Origin: JAJDNH01 sp964552395
GTDB lineage: Bacteria > Acidobacteriota > Thermoanaerobaculia > Thermoanaerobaculales > Sulfomarinibacteraceae
DNA: 64,000 nucleotides
Reading direction: 5' to 3'
Assembly (NCBI GenBank): GCA_964552395.1
Contig: CAZKGM010000014.1
Span: 8,447-72,446 of the forward strand
Under the pieces are notes generated by a model, which saw only the letters and a list, made by a program, of their open reading frames with translations, had not been told where the DNA came from and did not search any database. This document shows, piece after piece, positions 9,635-18,459 of the stretch. Each line of letters opens with the position of its first letter. Within the stretch, counting starts at the first letter, position 1. A program made the position numbers and the translations under genes.

Positions 9635-11968
9635 ATGCTCTATCTGAACCCACCCTTCTACTTCATCAACGGGGTCTCGCTCTTTCCGGACCACGAAGAT
9701 CCCGAGCAGTTCTACTACCTGCCGGCGGCGCCGCACCTGACGCAAGTCGTCGATTCGGCGAGCGGCCAGCGCGTCCCGCAGATTCAGCTCATCGAGTACC
9801 GGGGCGAGGCCGGAAACGGCGGCTTCCTCAACTTCGACTGCAACCTCGGGATCGACCAGGATGCGCTCGACGACATCGCCTCTGAGCTGAAGAGCCAGGC
9901 CAAGCTTCGCAAGGCGCCGCGGCTCGCTCCTGTCCCGGTCATCGACGGTACCGTGAGGCTGATCCTGCTCGACAAGCAGACGCCGGAGGCCGGCAGCGGC
10001 GGGTCAACCTCGGCCGGCGGCGCCGGAGGGTCCGGCTCCGGGACGGCCGCCGGGGGCGACTCGTCCTCGGCTGCGACCGGCCCCGTGTTCGTGGCCAAGA
10101 TCCTGCAGTCGACCAAACCCGCCCTTTACGGCAGCAACCAGGCGACCTTCTCGGTCCAGCTCAGCCAGGAGGGCGTCACCGTCATGCGCGACGCGCTGCA
10201 GGGGGAGATGTCGCCGATCGGCGTCGTGTACTCCCTTGGCTACCTGGCGCTCCGGCCGGCCTACTCGATCCGGCTGCACATGGATTGGAACCGGATCCAG
10301 CATCACCTCGATGAGCAGTTCGGGGTCGACTCCATCTTCACCTCGGTCGAGATCGACAAAGCGATCGACAAGCTCAAGGACGATCGGGCCATCGTCTTCG
10401 AGGTCGACACCTTCGTGCCTGAGGGCGAGGACACACAATCCGTCATCTCCAGCCGCGACCAGGCGGAGGCCGAGGTGCGGGACATGATCACGGACGCCTT
10501 CTTCCAGCCGAGCCTCGATCCGGTGAAGGAGACCAAGGACGGCTGGGACAAGGCCGAGCACCTCGCCAAGACCGGCGCCGCCCTGGCCGCGACCGGCGGT
10601 GTGGGGGCGCTCTGCTCTTTTTCCTACAAGAAGGTCGACTACACCCGCGTCGACAAGAAGGTCCTCAACGTCACCATGAACGAGAGGACCACGGTGCAGC
10701 GCAGCATCTACCCACAGGGCCACCTGAGCGGGCTGTGCCGGCCGTTGCTCCTGGACGGGATCGACCTCGACAAGTTCATCCTCAAGGTCAACCTTGACGA
10801 TCCCTGGTTCCAGCGGCGCAAGGTGCAGGTGATCTCGCGCGCCAACTTCGACGAGGACGCCATCGGCTCGCTGAACGTCACGATGCGTTACAACAACCAG
10901 CCGAAGAACGTCATCCTCGAGCCCGGCCACGACCGCGACCAGGTGGAATGGGCGAGCAAGCTCGACGGCGCCGACATGGACTGGGACGTGGAGAGCTCGT
11001 ACAAGGTGAGCTTCAAGAACGTCGAGGGCGCCGAGCGGCCCATCTCCCTCGAGTCCCAGCCCACGACGGTGAGCGTGGAGAACCTCGAGATCGATCCCCG
11101 TGAGCTGTACTCGATCGTGCACGTCCCGATCATCGTCCTCGCCTTTCCCTGGGAGCACTATCCGTTCGTCGAGGTGCAAACCAGGTACAACGACGAGAAG
11201 AACGGCATCCGGCTGGAAGACACCTTCCTCCTGAACGCCGACAGCCACGAGACCACCTGGAAGATGTTCGTCCAGGATCCCGAGCTGCGTACCTTCTCCT
11301 ACAAGATCACGTACCGCGCAGCGGCCGGCAGTGACGTCGAAATGCCGTGGGTGGATACCGATGAAGAACGCATCACGGTGCGCGATCCGTACCCGCGGAA
11401 GCGAACGCTCACGGTCGTGCCCAATGTCTCGTGGGACGACGTCTCAAGGCTCTTCGTGGACGTCTCCTACAACGACCCTGAGAACGATGTCTCGGACCAG
11501 CAGTCATTCCAGTTTGCAGCGGATGATGCCGCGCCCAAGACGTTCAGCGTCGACCTCGTCAACCCCGACCTGCGCCTGGTCGCCTTCGAGGCCACGATCA
11601 TGAAGAAGGACAACACACTGATCCAGGTCCCGAGATCGTTCACCTTGGACCGCCGGATCTTCATCTCCCGGGACATGAAGGGTCACAGGATCATCACGGT
11701 GCGGCCGGAGGGGGTCGACTTTGCCGCCAAGAAGGTCAAACAGATAAAGGTCGACCTCCGCTACGAGGATGAAGGCGCGGGGTTGAGCTTCGCCGACGGC
11801 TTCACCTTCAAGTCGGCAGCGGATCGGGCGTCCTTCGAGTTCGACTACGTCGACGACCAGAAGGCGGGCTACCAGTACCGGGTCACCTCGCTGTTCACCA
11901 ACGGCATGTCACGCGCCGGCGACTGGCAGAACGACGCCGCCGGCGAGCTCGTGCTGCCCGTGGGCTGA
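9635..11968 (+). CDS. Large beta-rich protein E of the array
   Basis: 777 residues; AAGGAG 10 nt before the ATG. Same architecture as D and F. The head has INGVSLFPDHEDPEQFYYLP and GGFLNFDCNL, and a Gly/Ser/Ala-rich loop sits at ~125-150. A helical middle follows, then NLDDPWFQRRKVQV (near 389) starts the chain of beta modules with 'MRYNNQ', 'DVSYNDPENDV' and 'KVDLRYEDEGAGL'. It ends in YQYRVTSLF...GDW. No signal peptide. The LYxNPPFYF start differs from D and F, so the three have diverged as distinct subunits rather than recent copies. Confidence 0.85.
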   Translation: MLYLNPPFYFINGVSLFPDHEDPEQFYYLPAAPHLTQVVDSASGQRVPQIQLIEYRGEAGNGGFLNFDCNLGIDQDALDDIASELKSQAKLRKAPRLAPVPVIDGTVRLILLDKQTPEAGSGGSTSAGGAGGSGSGTAAGGDSSSAATGPVFVAKILQSTKPALYGSNQATFSVQLSQEGVTVMRDALQGEMSPIGVVYSLGYLALRPAYSIRLHMDWNRIQHHLDEQFGVDSIFTSVEIDKAIDKLKDDRAIVFEVDTFVPEGEDTQSVISSRDQAEAEVRDMITDAFFQPSLDPVKETKDGWDKAEHLAKTGAALAATGGVGALCSFSYKKVDYTRVDKKVLNVTMNERTTVQRSIYPQGHLSGLCRPLLLDGIDLDKFILKVNLDDPWFQRRKVQVISRANFDEDAIGSLNVTMRYNNQPKNVILEPGHDRDQVEWASKLDGADMDWDVESSYKVSFKNVEGAERPISLESQPTTVSVENLEIDPRELYSIVHVPIIVLAFPWEHYPFVEVQTRYNDEKNGIRLEDTFLLNADSHETTWKMFVQDPELRTFSYKITYRAAAGSDVEMPWVDTDEERITVRDPYPRKRTLTVVPNVSWDDVSRLFVDVSYNDPENDVSDQQSFQFAADDAAPKTFSVDLVNPDLRLVAFEATIMKKDNTLIQVPRSFTLDRRIFISRDMKGHRIITVRPEGVDFAAKKVKQIKVDLRYEDEGAGLSFADGFTFKSAADRASFEFDYVDDQKAGYQYRVTSLFTNGMSRAGDWQNDAAGELVLPVG

Positions 11969-12014
11969 CCGCGGGGACAGACGGGAGCAGACCGGAAACC
12001 AGGAGGATATCTCA

Positions 12015-14972
12015 ATGTTGCTACTTGGAAGCACGAGCATGACCATCGAAGGGGTTACGGTCTTCCCGGACCATGCGGATCCGAATCAGTTCTGGTACCT
12101 GCCGGGACCGATTCGGCTCGCCAAGCGTCCGGGAGAGAGCGAGGCCGCCTTCACATTCATCAAGTACAAGCCGGCGGCGGTCGAGGCGGGCGTCAAGGGG
12201 GGCGGCTTCCTGATGTTCGACGTCAACCTGCGGCTGGACCAGGCGACCGAGCAGAAGATCATGTCGCGCCTGTCCGCCGTTGCAAAGGGCACGCCCAAGC
12301 TGTCGGTAGTGCAGTTCGACGAAGGGACGGTCAAGTGCATTGCCCTCAACCTCCAGGGAGAGGGCGGCACGAGCGCCGAGGCCGCACCCGAGGGGGCGTT
12401 CAACGCGGTGGAGAGCATTCTCGGCGCCTCGGTTCCCTCGCTCCAGGGAGACGACGACGCCAGCTTCAGTCTGACCCTGAGCCAGGAGGGGGCCACGATC
12501 ATCGAACAGGCGTACACGCAGGGAACGGCGCCCGTCGGCATCATCTACGACCTCAAGTTCACCGGAATCCGGCCCGCCCTCGACGTCAAGATCACGGCCG
12601 ATTTCAAGCGGATCTACCAGTCGTTCAGCGCCAGCCTCAGCGGCCAGTACTACTTCCTGAAGGCCGGGATCGAAGCCGCGTTCGAGAAGCTGGTGCAGGA
12701 CGGCGCGATCAAGGTCGAGGTCACCCACTACGTCGACAACGACGACCTCGAGCAGAAGGAGAAGTGGGCCCTCGATTTCTTCAAGGACAAGCTGCTGACC
12801 GACTGGTTCCAGCCCACGCTGCTGCCCGGGCAGCCGCACGGAGCGGTCTGGGGGGGTGGGGGAGGAACGTCCTCGACACCCGGCTCCACGACCACGACCC
12901 ACGGCGCCACGCCTTCGTCGAGCACCAGCACCCCGGCGACGACCCACGGCACCACGCCCTCGTCGAGCACCACCCACACCACCTCCCCCTCGACGACCCC
13001 AAGCTCCTCGACTTCCGGCCACGGTACGACCACGGGCCACGGCACGAGCCCGGCGACGGCTCATCCGGCGGCACAGACCCGACCCGCGGCGGCGCTCACC
13101 ATCGTGAGCAAGCAGCCGGACCCGTTGCCGCAGGGCTACAACATCGAGCACACGCCCTCACCGACCGGCACCACGGAGACCATCCGCGTCACCGGCAACG
13201 GCACGCCGACGGTCCGCGTCGACGGCACCCAGCGCCAGCTCACCGCCGGGGCGCTGACGATCGACGTGCAGCCCGGTGCCTCGCACAACATCGCGGTGTC
13301 GTTTCCCGCGGTTGCGGCGACCGAGGAGACCTTCCCGCTCAAGTTCCTCTATGAGCTCCCGCGGGAGACCTGGGTGACCGGAAACCCGGGGACCAACGCC
13401 AACTACCAGAGCTATCTCGCCAACCATCCCAACCCTGACGACCCGCCGTTCCTGGCCAGCCACTCGCCCTCGCGCACGGCACCGCCAGGCGGTGCCGATG
13501 CACTGCGCGACTGGATCCAGAACAGCCTTGTCGCCCCGAAGGAGGTGGAGCTCCGCGCGCACGCCAGCTTCGAGGGCGATGCCAGCCAGGCCAAGCAGGA
13601 TTACAACATGCGCCTGTCCGGACGTCGCCTCGATGTGGCCCGCGGCATCATCGGCTCGGCGGCGACCATCACCAGTGCCGGGGCCTTCGGCCAGACCGAG
13701 GCCCAGCAGGCGGGGCGCCTCGGCCAACCCGACGACCGCAACGTCATGATCAAGGGCAGGACCAACGCCGGCAGCCAGGGCGTCAACATCACGGCGACGC
13801 TCGCACGGCAGCGCCCATCCACGACCCCGACCCCGACGCCGACCCCGACCCCCACGCCGAGGCCAACTCCGACCCCCACGCCCAGGCCGCAAACTCCGTC
13901 AGTACCGGGCTCCCCGGAGGTCGCCCTCAAGCTCAGGTTCGTGCGCCAGGACGAGCAGAAGACAGTGACCTTCGAGTACCACAGGTCCGACGCCGTGCAG
14001 CGCACCTACGCCCCGCAGGGCTTCTTCGGGCTGCTTCTCGCGGATCTCGGCCAGCAGGACAAGCACTTCGTCGAGGTGGACCTGGACGATCCGTTCTTCC
14101 GGGTCTTCACCGTGACCGTGGACGCTCCCATCGACTTCGGCCACATTGGGCTCATCTCGGCTCAGGTCGCGCTCGACTACGGCGAGGACGCCGAGCACCA
14201 CAAGCACGGCGACTTCGTCTTCGACGCCGACAGCCATGCCAAACAGGAGTTCAAGGTGTTCATGGACGACGCCCACGACACCAGCTACACCTACGGCGTG
14301 CAGTACCACTTCGATCCTCTCGCCGGCTGGGACGGCCACCGGCTCTCTTACGACTTTTCCGCCCTTCCGACCGAGGACCGGACGCTGCTTCTCAACCCGT
14401 ACGAGCAGATGGGCTTCCTCGAGGTGCGCGTCTTTCCACACGAGATCGACGGCGGCGTCGTCGAATCGACGGACGTATTCCTCAGCTACACGCAGCCCGA
14501 CGGCACCGTCGAGGAGAAGATCCTCGCCGTCACCGCGACCTCGGACCCGCAGTTCTGGCGGCTCAGGCTCGACGATCCCAAGCAGCGGCAGTACACGTAC
14601 CACTTCGTCCACCACCTCAAGAACGGCTCGGTACGGGAAACCGATCCGGTCGTCACGCAGGCGACGGCGCTGCCCGTGGATGACCCGTTCGAGAACTCCA
14701 TCGACATCGACTTCATTCCCCTGTTCGACTCGGCGACGGTGCGGATGGTCTACATCGACGTCGAGTACGACGATCCCGACAACGACTACCACCGGGAGGA
14801 CCGGCTCTCCCTGCCGGGCAACGCCACCGACGCCGTTCGGTTGCACATTTCGGTGGTCGATCCTACGAAGAGGACGTTCCGCTACCGGATGACCTTTGTC
14901 GGGACCGACAACCACATGAACCGCGGCCCGTTCGTCGAGACCACGGAGACCCTGATCGGGGTCGCGCCGTGA
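12015..14972 (+). CDS. Large beta-rich protein F with inserted OmpA-like domain and Thr/Pro linkers
   Basis: 985 residues; CAGGAGG before the ATG. The head (IEGVTVFPDHADPNQFWYLP, then GGGFLMFDVNL) is the clearest version of the array domain. Residues ~278-358 are a low-complexity Ser/Thr/Gly/His linker. Residues ~440-598 resemble an OmpA C-terminal domain, with YNMRLSGRRLDVARGI matching the 'YNxxLSxxRAxxV' helix and a preceding VELRAHAS where OmpA has 'V-x-I-x-GHTD'. The peptidoglycan-binding Asp is therefore not conserved, while the Arg of the helix is. A Thr-Pro repeat (~602-630) leads back into the array's DLDDPFFRVF module and three more beta modules. No signal peptide is visible, which is odd for an OmpA-type domain. 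Confidence 0.85.
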   Translation: MLLLGSTSMTIEGVTVFPDHADPNQFWYLPGPIRLAKRPGESEAAFTFIKYKPAAVEAGVKGGGFLMFDVNLRLDQATEQKIMSRLSAVAKGTPKLSVVQFDEGTVKCIALNLQGEGGTSAEAAPEGAFNAVESILGASVPSLQGDDDASFSLTLSQEGATIIEQAYTQGTAPVGIIYDLKFTGIRPALDVKITADFKRIYQSFSASLSGQYYFLKAGIEAAFEKLVQDGAIKVEVTHYVDNDDLEQKEKWALDFFKDKLLTDWFQPTLLPGQPHGAVWGGGGGTSSTPGSTTTTHGATPSSSTSTPATTHGTTPSSSTTHTTSPSTTPSSSTSGHGTTTGHGTSPATAHPAAQTRPAAALTIVSKQPDPLPQGYNIEHTPSPTGTTETIRVTGNGTPTVRVDGTQRQLTAGALTIDVQPGASHNIAVSFPAVAATEETFPLKFLYELPRETWVTGNPGTNANYQSYLANHPNPDDPPFLASHSPSRTAPPGGADALRDWIQNSLVAPKEVELRAHASFEGDASQAKQDYNMRLSGRRLDVARGIIGSAATITSAGAFGQTEAQQAGRLGQPDDRNVMIKGRTNAGSQGVNITATLARQRPSTTPTPTPTPTPTPRPTPTPTPRPQTPSVPGSPEVALKLRFVRQDEQKTVTFEYHRSDAVQRTYAPQGFFGLLLADLGQQDKHFVEVDLDDPFFRVFTVTVDAPIDFGHIGLISAQVALDYGEDAEHHKHGDFVFDADSHAKQEFKVFMDDAHDTSYTYGVQYHFDPLAGWDGHRLSYDFSALPTEDRTLLLNPYEQMGFLEVRVFPHEIDGGVVESTDVFLSYTQPDGTVEEKILAVTATSDPQFWRLRLDDPKQRQYTYHFVHHLKNGSVRETDPVVTQATALPVDDPFENSIDIDFIPLFDSATVRMVYIDVEYDDPDNDYHREDRLSLPGNATDAVRLHISVVDPTKRTFRYRMTFVGTDNHMNRGPFVETTETLIGVAP

Positions 14973-16015
14973 GCCCAGCGGCCCGCGGGCTGCAAGAGAG
15001 CGACACACGGGTGGGGGGTCCCGGCGGGACCCCCCACCGTTTGCCGGCGGGCGGGAGCGCCAAGGCGCTCCTGCAGACGCTCGACCGTCTGCGGCAGACC
15101 TCTCCCGAGCCGGCGGCGCGGGCCGCCGCAGCGCTGGCGGTCGTCCTTGGCGGCCTCGACGCCTCTCCCTGGTCCGAGGTGGCGTGGTCGTTCAGCCGCC
15201 TTACCGGTGGCGGATATCCGGTAGAGCTGACCTTCTCCTCCGCGGACGAAACCTTCCGGTGGGCGGCGGAGGTGGCGGGCCCCGAGGTGGCGGAGGCCGT
15301 CCGGCTCGACGCCGCGCTGCATCACCTGGAAGTCCTCGGTGAGCCAACACCCCCCGCCTGGCTTGCTGCCGCGTTCCGGACCGTGCAGGGGTCCGCACCC
15401 CTCCGGTTTGGGGCCTGGCTCGGCGGCCGCCACAGCTCGACGGGAGACCGCTACAAGGTCTACCTCGAGGTGCCGGAGGCCGAACAGCGCGCGGCCTGCG
15501 AGCTGCTCGAGAAGCACTGCGGCCGGCAACCGCCGCGCTTCCCGGGTTCCTCGAGGCTGGTGATGATCGGCTATACGCCGAGCTCCCGCATGTTCGAGTG
15601 GTACCTCAGGACCTCCCGGATCCAGCCCTGGGAGTTGGCCTTCTTGATGAGGCAGTCGGACCTTGCCGCGCAGGGGGACGAGCTTCTGGACTTCGTCGCC
15701 GGGGTGAGCGGCCTCCCGCTCACCCGGGCCCTCGCGGTGCAGCCCCTCGGCGTAAGCGTCGCCGCCGGCAAGGGGAAGGCACCGGCCGCCGTGACGCTGT
15801 TTGCGCCGGCCGGCGCATTCTTCGGCAGCGACGGTACGGTCCGTCGCCGCCTGCTCGCGCTTGCATCCGACGCCGGTCGCGGCCTCGAAGGTTACCGGAC
15901 CGTCAGCGAACCCGTGGCCGAACGGACTGGCTGGAACACCCGGCACGGTATCCTCTCCCTGGTTTCCGCGCGAGGCGAGCCGCCGCACTTCCGGATCGGA
16001 CTCCGGCCGTCGTAG
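14969..16015 (+). CDS. Conserved hypothetical protein closing the array operon
   Basis: 348 residues from a GTG that overlaps gene F's stop (GTGA). The first ~24 residues are encoded across a perfect 13-bp hairpin and look non-conserved. An in-frame TTG at 15041 is an alternative start, but it has no clear Shine-Dalgarno. The body alternates strands and helices (GDRYKVYLEVPE, SRLVMIGYTPSSRMFEWYLR, GVSVAAGKGKAPAAVTLFAP, FFGSDGTVRRRLLALA). This alpha-beta-beta-alpha rhythm loosely recalls ABBA-fold aromatic prenyltransferases, but no diagnostic residue pattern is certain, so I leave it unnamed. No signal peptide. It is the only non-array protein in the operon and could be its modifying or assembly factor (inference). 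Confidence 0.7.
   Translation: MSPAARGLQESDTRVGGPGGTPHRLPAGGSAKALLQTLDRLRQTSPEPAARAAAALAVVLGGLDASPWSEVAWSFSRLTGGGYPVELTFSSADETFRWAAEVAGPEVAEAVRLDAALHHLEVLGEPTPPAWLAAAFRTVQGSAPLRFGAWLGGRHSSTGDRYKVYLEVPEAEQRAACELLEKHCGRQPPRFPGSSRLVMIGYTPSSRMFEWYLRTSRIQPWELAFLMRQSDLAAQGDELLDFVAGVSGLPLTRALAVQPLGVSVAAGKGKAPAAVTLFAPAGAFFGSDGTVRRRLLALASDAGRGLEGYRTVSEPVAERTGWNTRHGILSLVSARGEPPHFRIGLRPS
15010..15038 (+). terminator. Perfect 13-bp hairpin at the F/G junction
   Basis: GGTGGGGGGTCCC, a GGC loop, and its exact complement GGGACCCCCCACC. It is followed by only GTTT, so an intrinsic terminator is uncertain. It lies 37 nt after gene F's stop and inside the annotated start of the next gene, so it may attenuate or insulate that gene. 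Confidence 0.5.
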
Positions 16016-16025
16016 CCGGCATTGT

Positions 16026-16742
16026 TCATGGGCAATCGGAGCGCGCCCTTGCCTTGGCGTCGAGGATCTCGACCACGCGCTCCACGGCCGCGTCGGTCAC
16101 GCACGGCTCGTCGAGCCAATGCTCGCAGCCGCAGTAGTTGAGCAGCACCCCCTGGCTCGGCACGCGGGCCGCCTCGGCCGAACGCATGCCGTTGGCGAGC
16201 ATCCAGATGCACGCCACCCCGATCACGGACAGGTCCCGGTAACGGCCGCGCTTGAGGAGGCGGAACTGCTTCTCGTGCTCGAGGTCCGAGAAGAACGCAC
16301 CCGCGCCTCGCTTTGCCGCCTCGACGGTCATCCGCCCGATCGCACAGGTCTCGTCGCAGACCTTGCAGCGGCTGCCGTAGCGCGAGCCCTTGCGCTCGCA
16401 CTCCTCGCCGCGGCGCCGCAGGCAGTCGGGCAGGATCAGCACCGTGTCGCGCCGGGCCACGAATTCCGGCCAGAACTGCCGGTTCATGACGACGCATGCG
16501 AGCAGCTCGGCCAAGTAGCGCTCGCGTGTGGTGCGCCGGTAGTACTCCTCGTCGCGGCCGCTCTCCCGGCAGGCGCGCTCGACGAAACCCGGGACCCGGA
16601 CGAAGGCGCACCCCACCTGCTCGCCGGCCACCGCCAGCATCTGGTCCGCCATCCGTCCCAGCCGCTCGTAGATCGCCGTTCCCTCGCCCAGGGAACGGAG
16701 GTCGTAGGTCGGGGGCATCAAAGCCCCGGGCTCGTTTCCCAT
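16026..16742 (-). CDS. DUF116 family protein
   Basis: 238 residues from ATG 16742. The family pattern is clear: LPDCLRRRG.. followed by CKVCDETC (a CxxCxxxC cluster), a central helix, then SVIGVACIWMLANGM and a C-terminal GVLLNYCGCEHW, the hallmark 'CGCxxHW' of DUF116. The conserved Cys residues suggest metal or iron-sulfur binding; the biochemical role of the family is not established. It ends 10 nt from the convergent array operon, with no room for a terminator. It is divergent from the symporter at 16838, sharing a 95-bp promoter region. Confidence 0.8.
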   Translation of the reverse strand: MGNEPGALMPPTYDLRSLGEGTAIYERLGRMADQMLAVAGEQVGCAFVRVPGFVERACRESGRDEEYYRRTTRERYLAELLACVVMNRQFWPEFVARRDTVLILPDCLRRRGEECERKGSRYGSRCKVCDETCAIGRMTVEAAKRGAGAFFSDLEHEKQFRLLKRGRYRDLSVIGVACIWMLANGMRSAEAARVPSQGVLLNYCGCEHWLDEPCVTDAAVERVVEILDAKARARSDCP

Positions 16743-16837
16743 GCCGCCATCGTACCCCACGGCCGGTGGCACCGGTGCCCTCGCCCGCGAGAACCGGTGA
16801 CTCTGCCAGGCTACACTTCCCCACAGAGGTACCGACG

Positions 16838-18328
16838 ATGAACGAGACGTTCCTGCCGTGGGTGATGTTCCTGGCCTACCTGGGGGTGATCGGCGGCCTC
16901 GCCTGGTGGAACCGGAAGCGCGCGCAGAACATGGCCTCCTTCTCAATCGGTAGCCGCCAGGTGTCGCCGGTGCTGGTTGGCCTCTCCCTCGCCGCCAACA
17001 TGACCAGCGTCGCCACCTTCGTGATCAACCCCGGCCTGATCTACGCCTACGGCTGGGCCGGCGTCGTCGGCTACGGTATTGCCGCCCCGCTCGGGATCTT
17101 CACCGGACTCGTGGTGACCTCGCGCCGCTTCCGGCAGGTGGGCGACCAGGTCATCGCGCTCACCGTCCCGCAGTGGATTGGCGATCGCTACGGCGACCGC
17201 CGGCTCACCGCTTTCTTCGCCCTCATCAGCCTGCTCCAGATCACCTTTCTGGTGCTGATCGTGGCCGCCCTGGTCCACGTGCTGATGAGCGTCCTCCACC
17301 TGCCGCTGCTGGTGGCGCTCACCATCGTCATCCTGTTCACCTTCGCCGTCATCTTTGTCGGCGGCGCCAGCGTCCACGTCTGGTCGAACAGTGTCCAGGC
17401 GGTCACCATGATCGTGGTCGCCGTCCTGCTGGTGGCTGCCGGCGCCGGCTTCTTCGCGGGCGGCCTCGGCGCCTTCTTCGACCGCCTCGCGGCCGTCGCC
17501 CCCCACTACGGGAGCATGACCAACCCGGACAGCCTGCTCTTTCGCGACCTCTTCGAGGTGGTGGTCGCCAACTTCATCATCGGTGTCGCCATCATCATGC
17601 AGCCGCACATCATCTCGAAGACGCTCTACCTGCGCTCCGAGCGCGACGTCACCACGTACCTGGCGACCGCCGTCATCGCCGGCACGATCTTCACCACCGT
17701 GCTCCTCGTCGGCCTGTACGCGCGGCTGGAGCTCGGCGGCGGTCTGGCCCCCGACCGCGTGGTCGCCACCTATATCGCCACCCACTTCGCCCCCGGCCTG
17801 CGCTCCCTCATCATGCTTGGCGTGCTGGCGGCTGGCTTCTCGACCCTCGAAGGCGTTGTCCTCGCGCTATCCTCTATCACCGCCAACGACCTCTACGGCA
17901 GCCTGGCGCGCCTCGCCGGCGCAGACGAGGAACGCGTCAAGGCGCGCCTTCTCAGGGTCGGCCGCTGGTCCCTGGTTGCCCTTGCCCCGGTTACCTTCCT
18001 GCTTGCCTGGGATCAGATCGTCGATCCCAATCTGAGCGTCGCCATCTTCGCCCAGAACGGCGTCTACGGCCTCTTTGCCGCCGTCTTCGCCCCGGTCCTG
18101 TTCGGCATCTTCTCGCGCCGCGCCACCGGCGGCCTCGCCCTCGCCGCGGCCCTGACCGCCCTCGTGGTCCACTTCGGCATGTACTACGGCGGCATCACCC
18201 GTTACCACAACAACCCCGCCGTTCCAGCCACCTGCGCTCTCGTGCTCAGCACCGCCGTCATGGCCGTAGGCGTCAGCCTGCGCGGCAAACTGATCGGCCT
18301 TGACTCGGCACCCACTGAAGCCACCTGA
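16838..18328 (+). CDS. Sodium:solute symporter (SSS family)
   Basis: 496 residues from ATG 16838 (AGAGGT upstream). About 13 hydrophobic segments. The N-terminus has the SSS features: after TM1, ASFSIGSRQVSPVLVGLSLA, then NMTSVATFVINPGLIYAYGW, equivalent to the 'T-S-x-x-x-F-x-G-x-x-x-x-x-Y-x-x-G' region around the Na+ site. Later, AGFSTLEGVVLALSSITANDLYG matches the conserved TM8/9 region with Ser/Thr ligands. Substrate cannot be told from sequence; candidates are organic acids, amino acids or proline. Inner membrane. A single-gene unit. Confidence 0.85.
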   Translation: MNETFLPWVMFLAYLGVIGGLAWWNRKRAQNMASFSIGSRQVSPVLVGLSLAANMTSVATFVINPGLIYAYGWAGVVGYGIAAPLGIFTGLVVTSRRFRQVGDQVIALTVPQWIGDRYGDRRLTAFFALISLLQITFLVLIVAALVHVLMSVLHLPLLVALTIVILFTFAVIFVGGASVHVWSNSVQAVTMIVVAVLLVAAGAGFFAGGLGAFFDRLAAVAPHYGSMTNPDSLLFRDLFEVVVANFIIGVAIIMQPHIISKTLYLRSERDVTTYLATAVIAGTIFTTVLLVGLYARLELGGGLAPDRVVATYIATHFAPGLRSLIMLGVLAAGFSTLEGVVLALSSITANDLYGSLARLAGADEERVKARLLRVGRWSLVALAPVTFLLAWDQIVDPNLSVAIFAQNGVYGLFAAVFAPVLFGIFSRRATGGLALAAALTALVVHFGMYYGGITRYHNNPAVPATCALVLSTAVMAVGVSLRGKLIGLDSAPTEAT

Positions 18329-18363
18329 TGAACTACGGGCCCCCGCCGATGGCTCGGTAGAGA

Positions 18364-18380
18364 CCGGCGCTTGACGCCGG
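18364..18380 (+). terminator. Possible terminator hairpin after the symporter
   Basis: CCGGCG-CTTGA-CGCCGG, a perfect 6-bp stem 36 nt after the symporter stop, followed by a weak pyrimidine stretch (GACTTCTCGT). Position favours a terminator; the T-run is poor. Confidence 0.35.
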
Positions 18381-18459
18381 GACTTCTCGTGGGTAGTGAT
18401 ATGCTCGATCAAGATCCGAAGTGTGGACGACAAGCAGAGGCTGAAGAGGGGGGGGGCTC

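Noticed and set aside
12856..13107. Alternative frames through the Ser/Thr and Thr-Pro linkers of protein F
   Set aside because: Low-complexity DNA is open in several frames; only the F frame joins conserved domains on both sides.
14969..16015. Calling gene G an aromatic prenyltransferase
   Set aside because: Only the alternation of strands and helices is suggestive; no catalytic or diphosphate-binding residues could be recognised.
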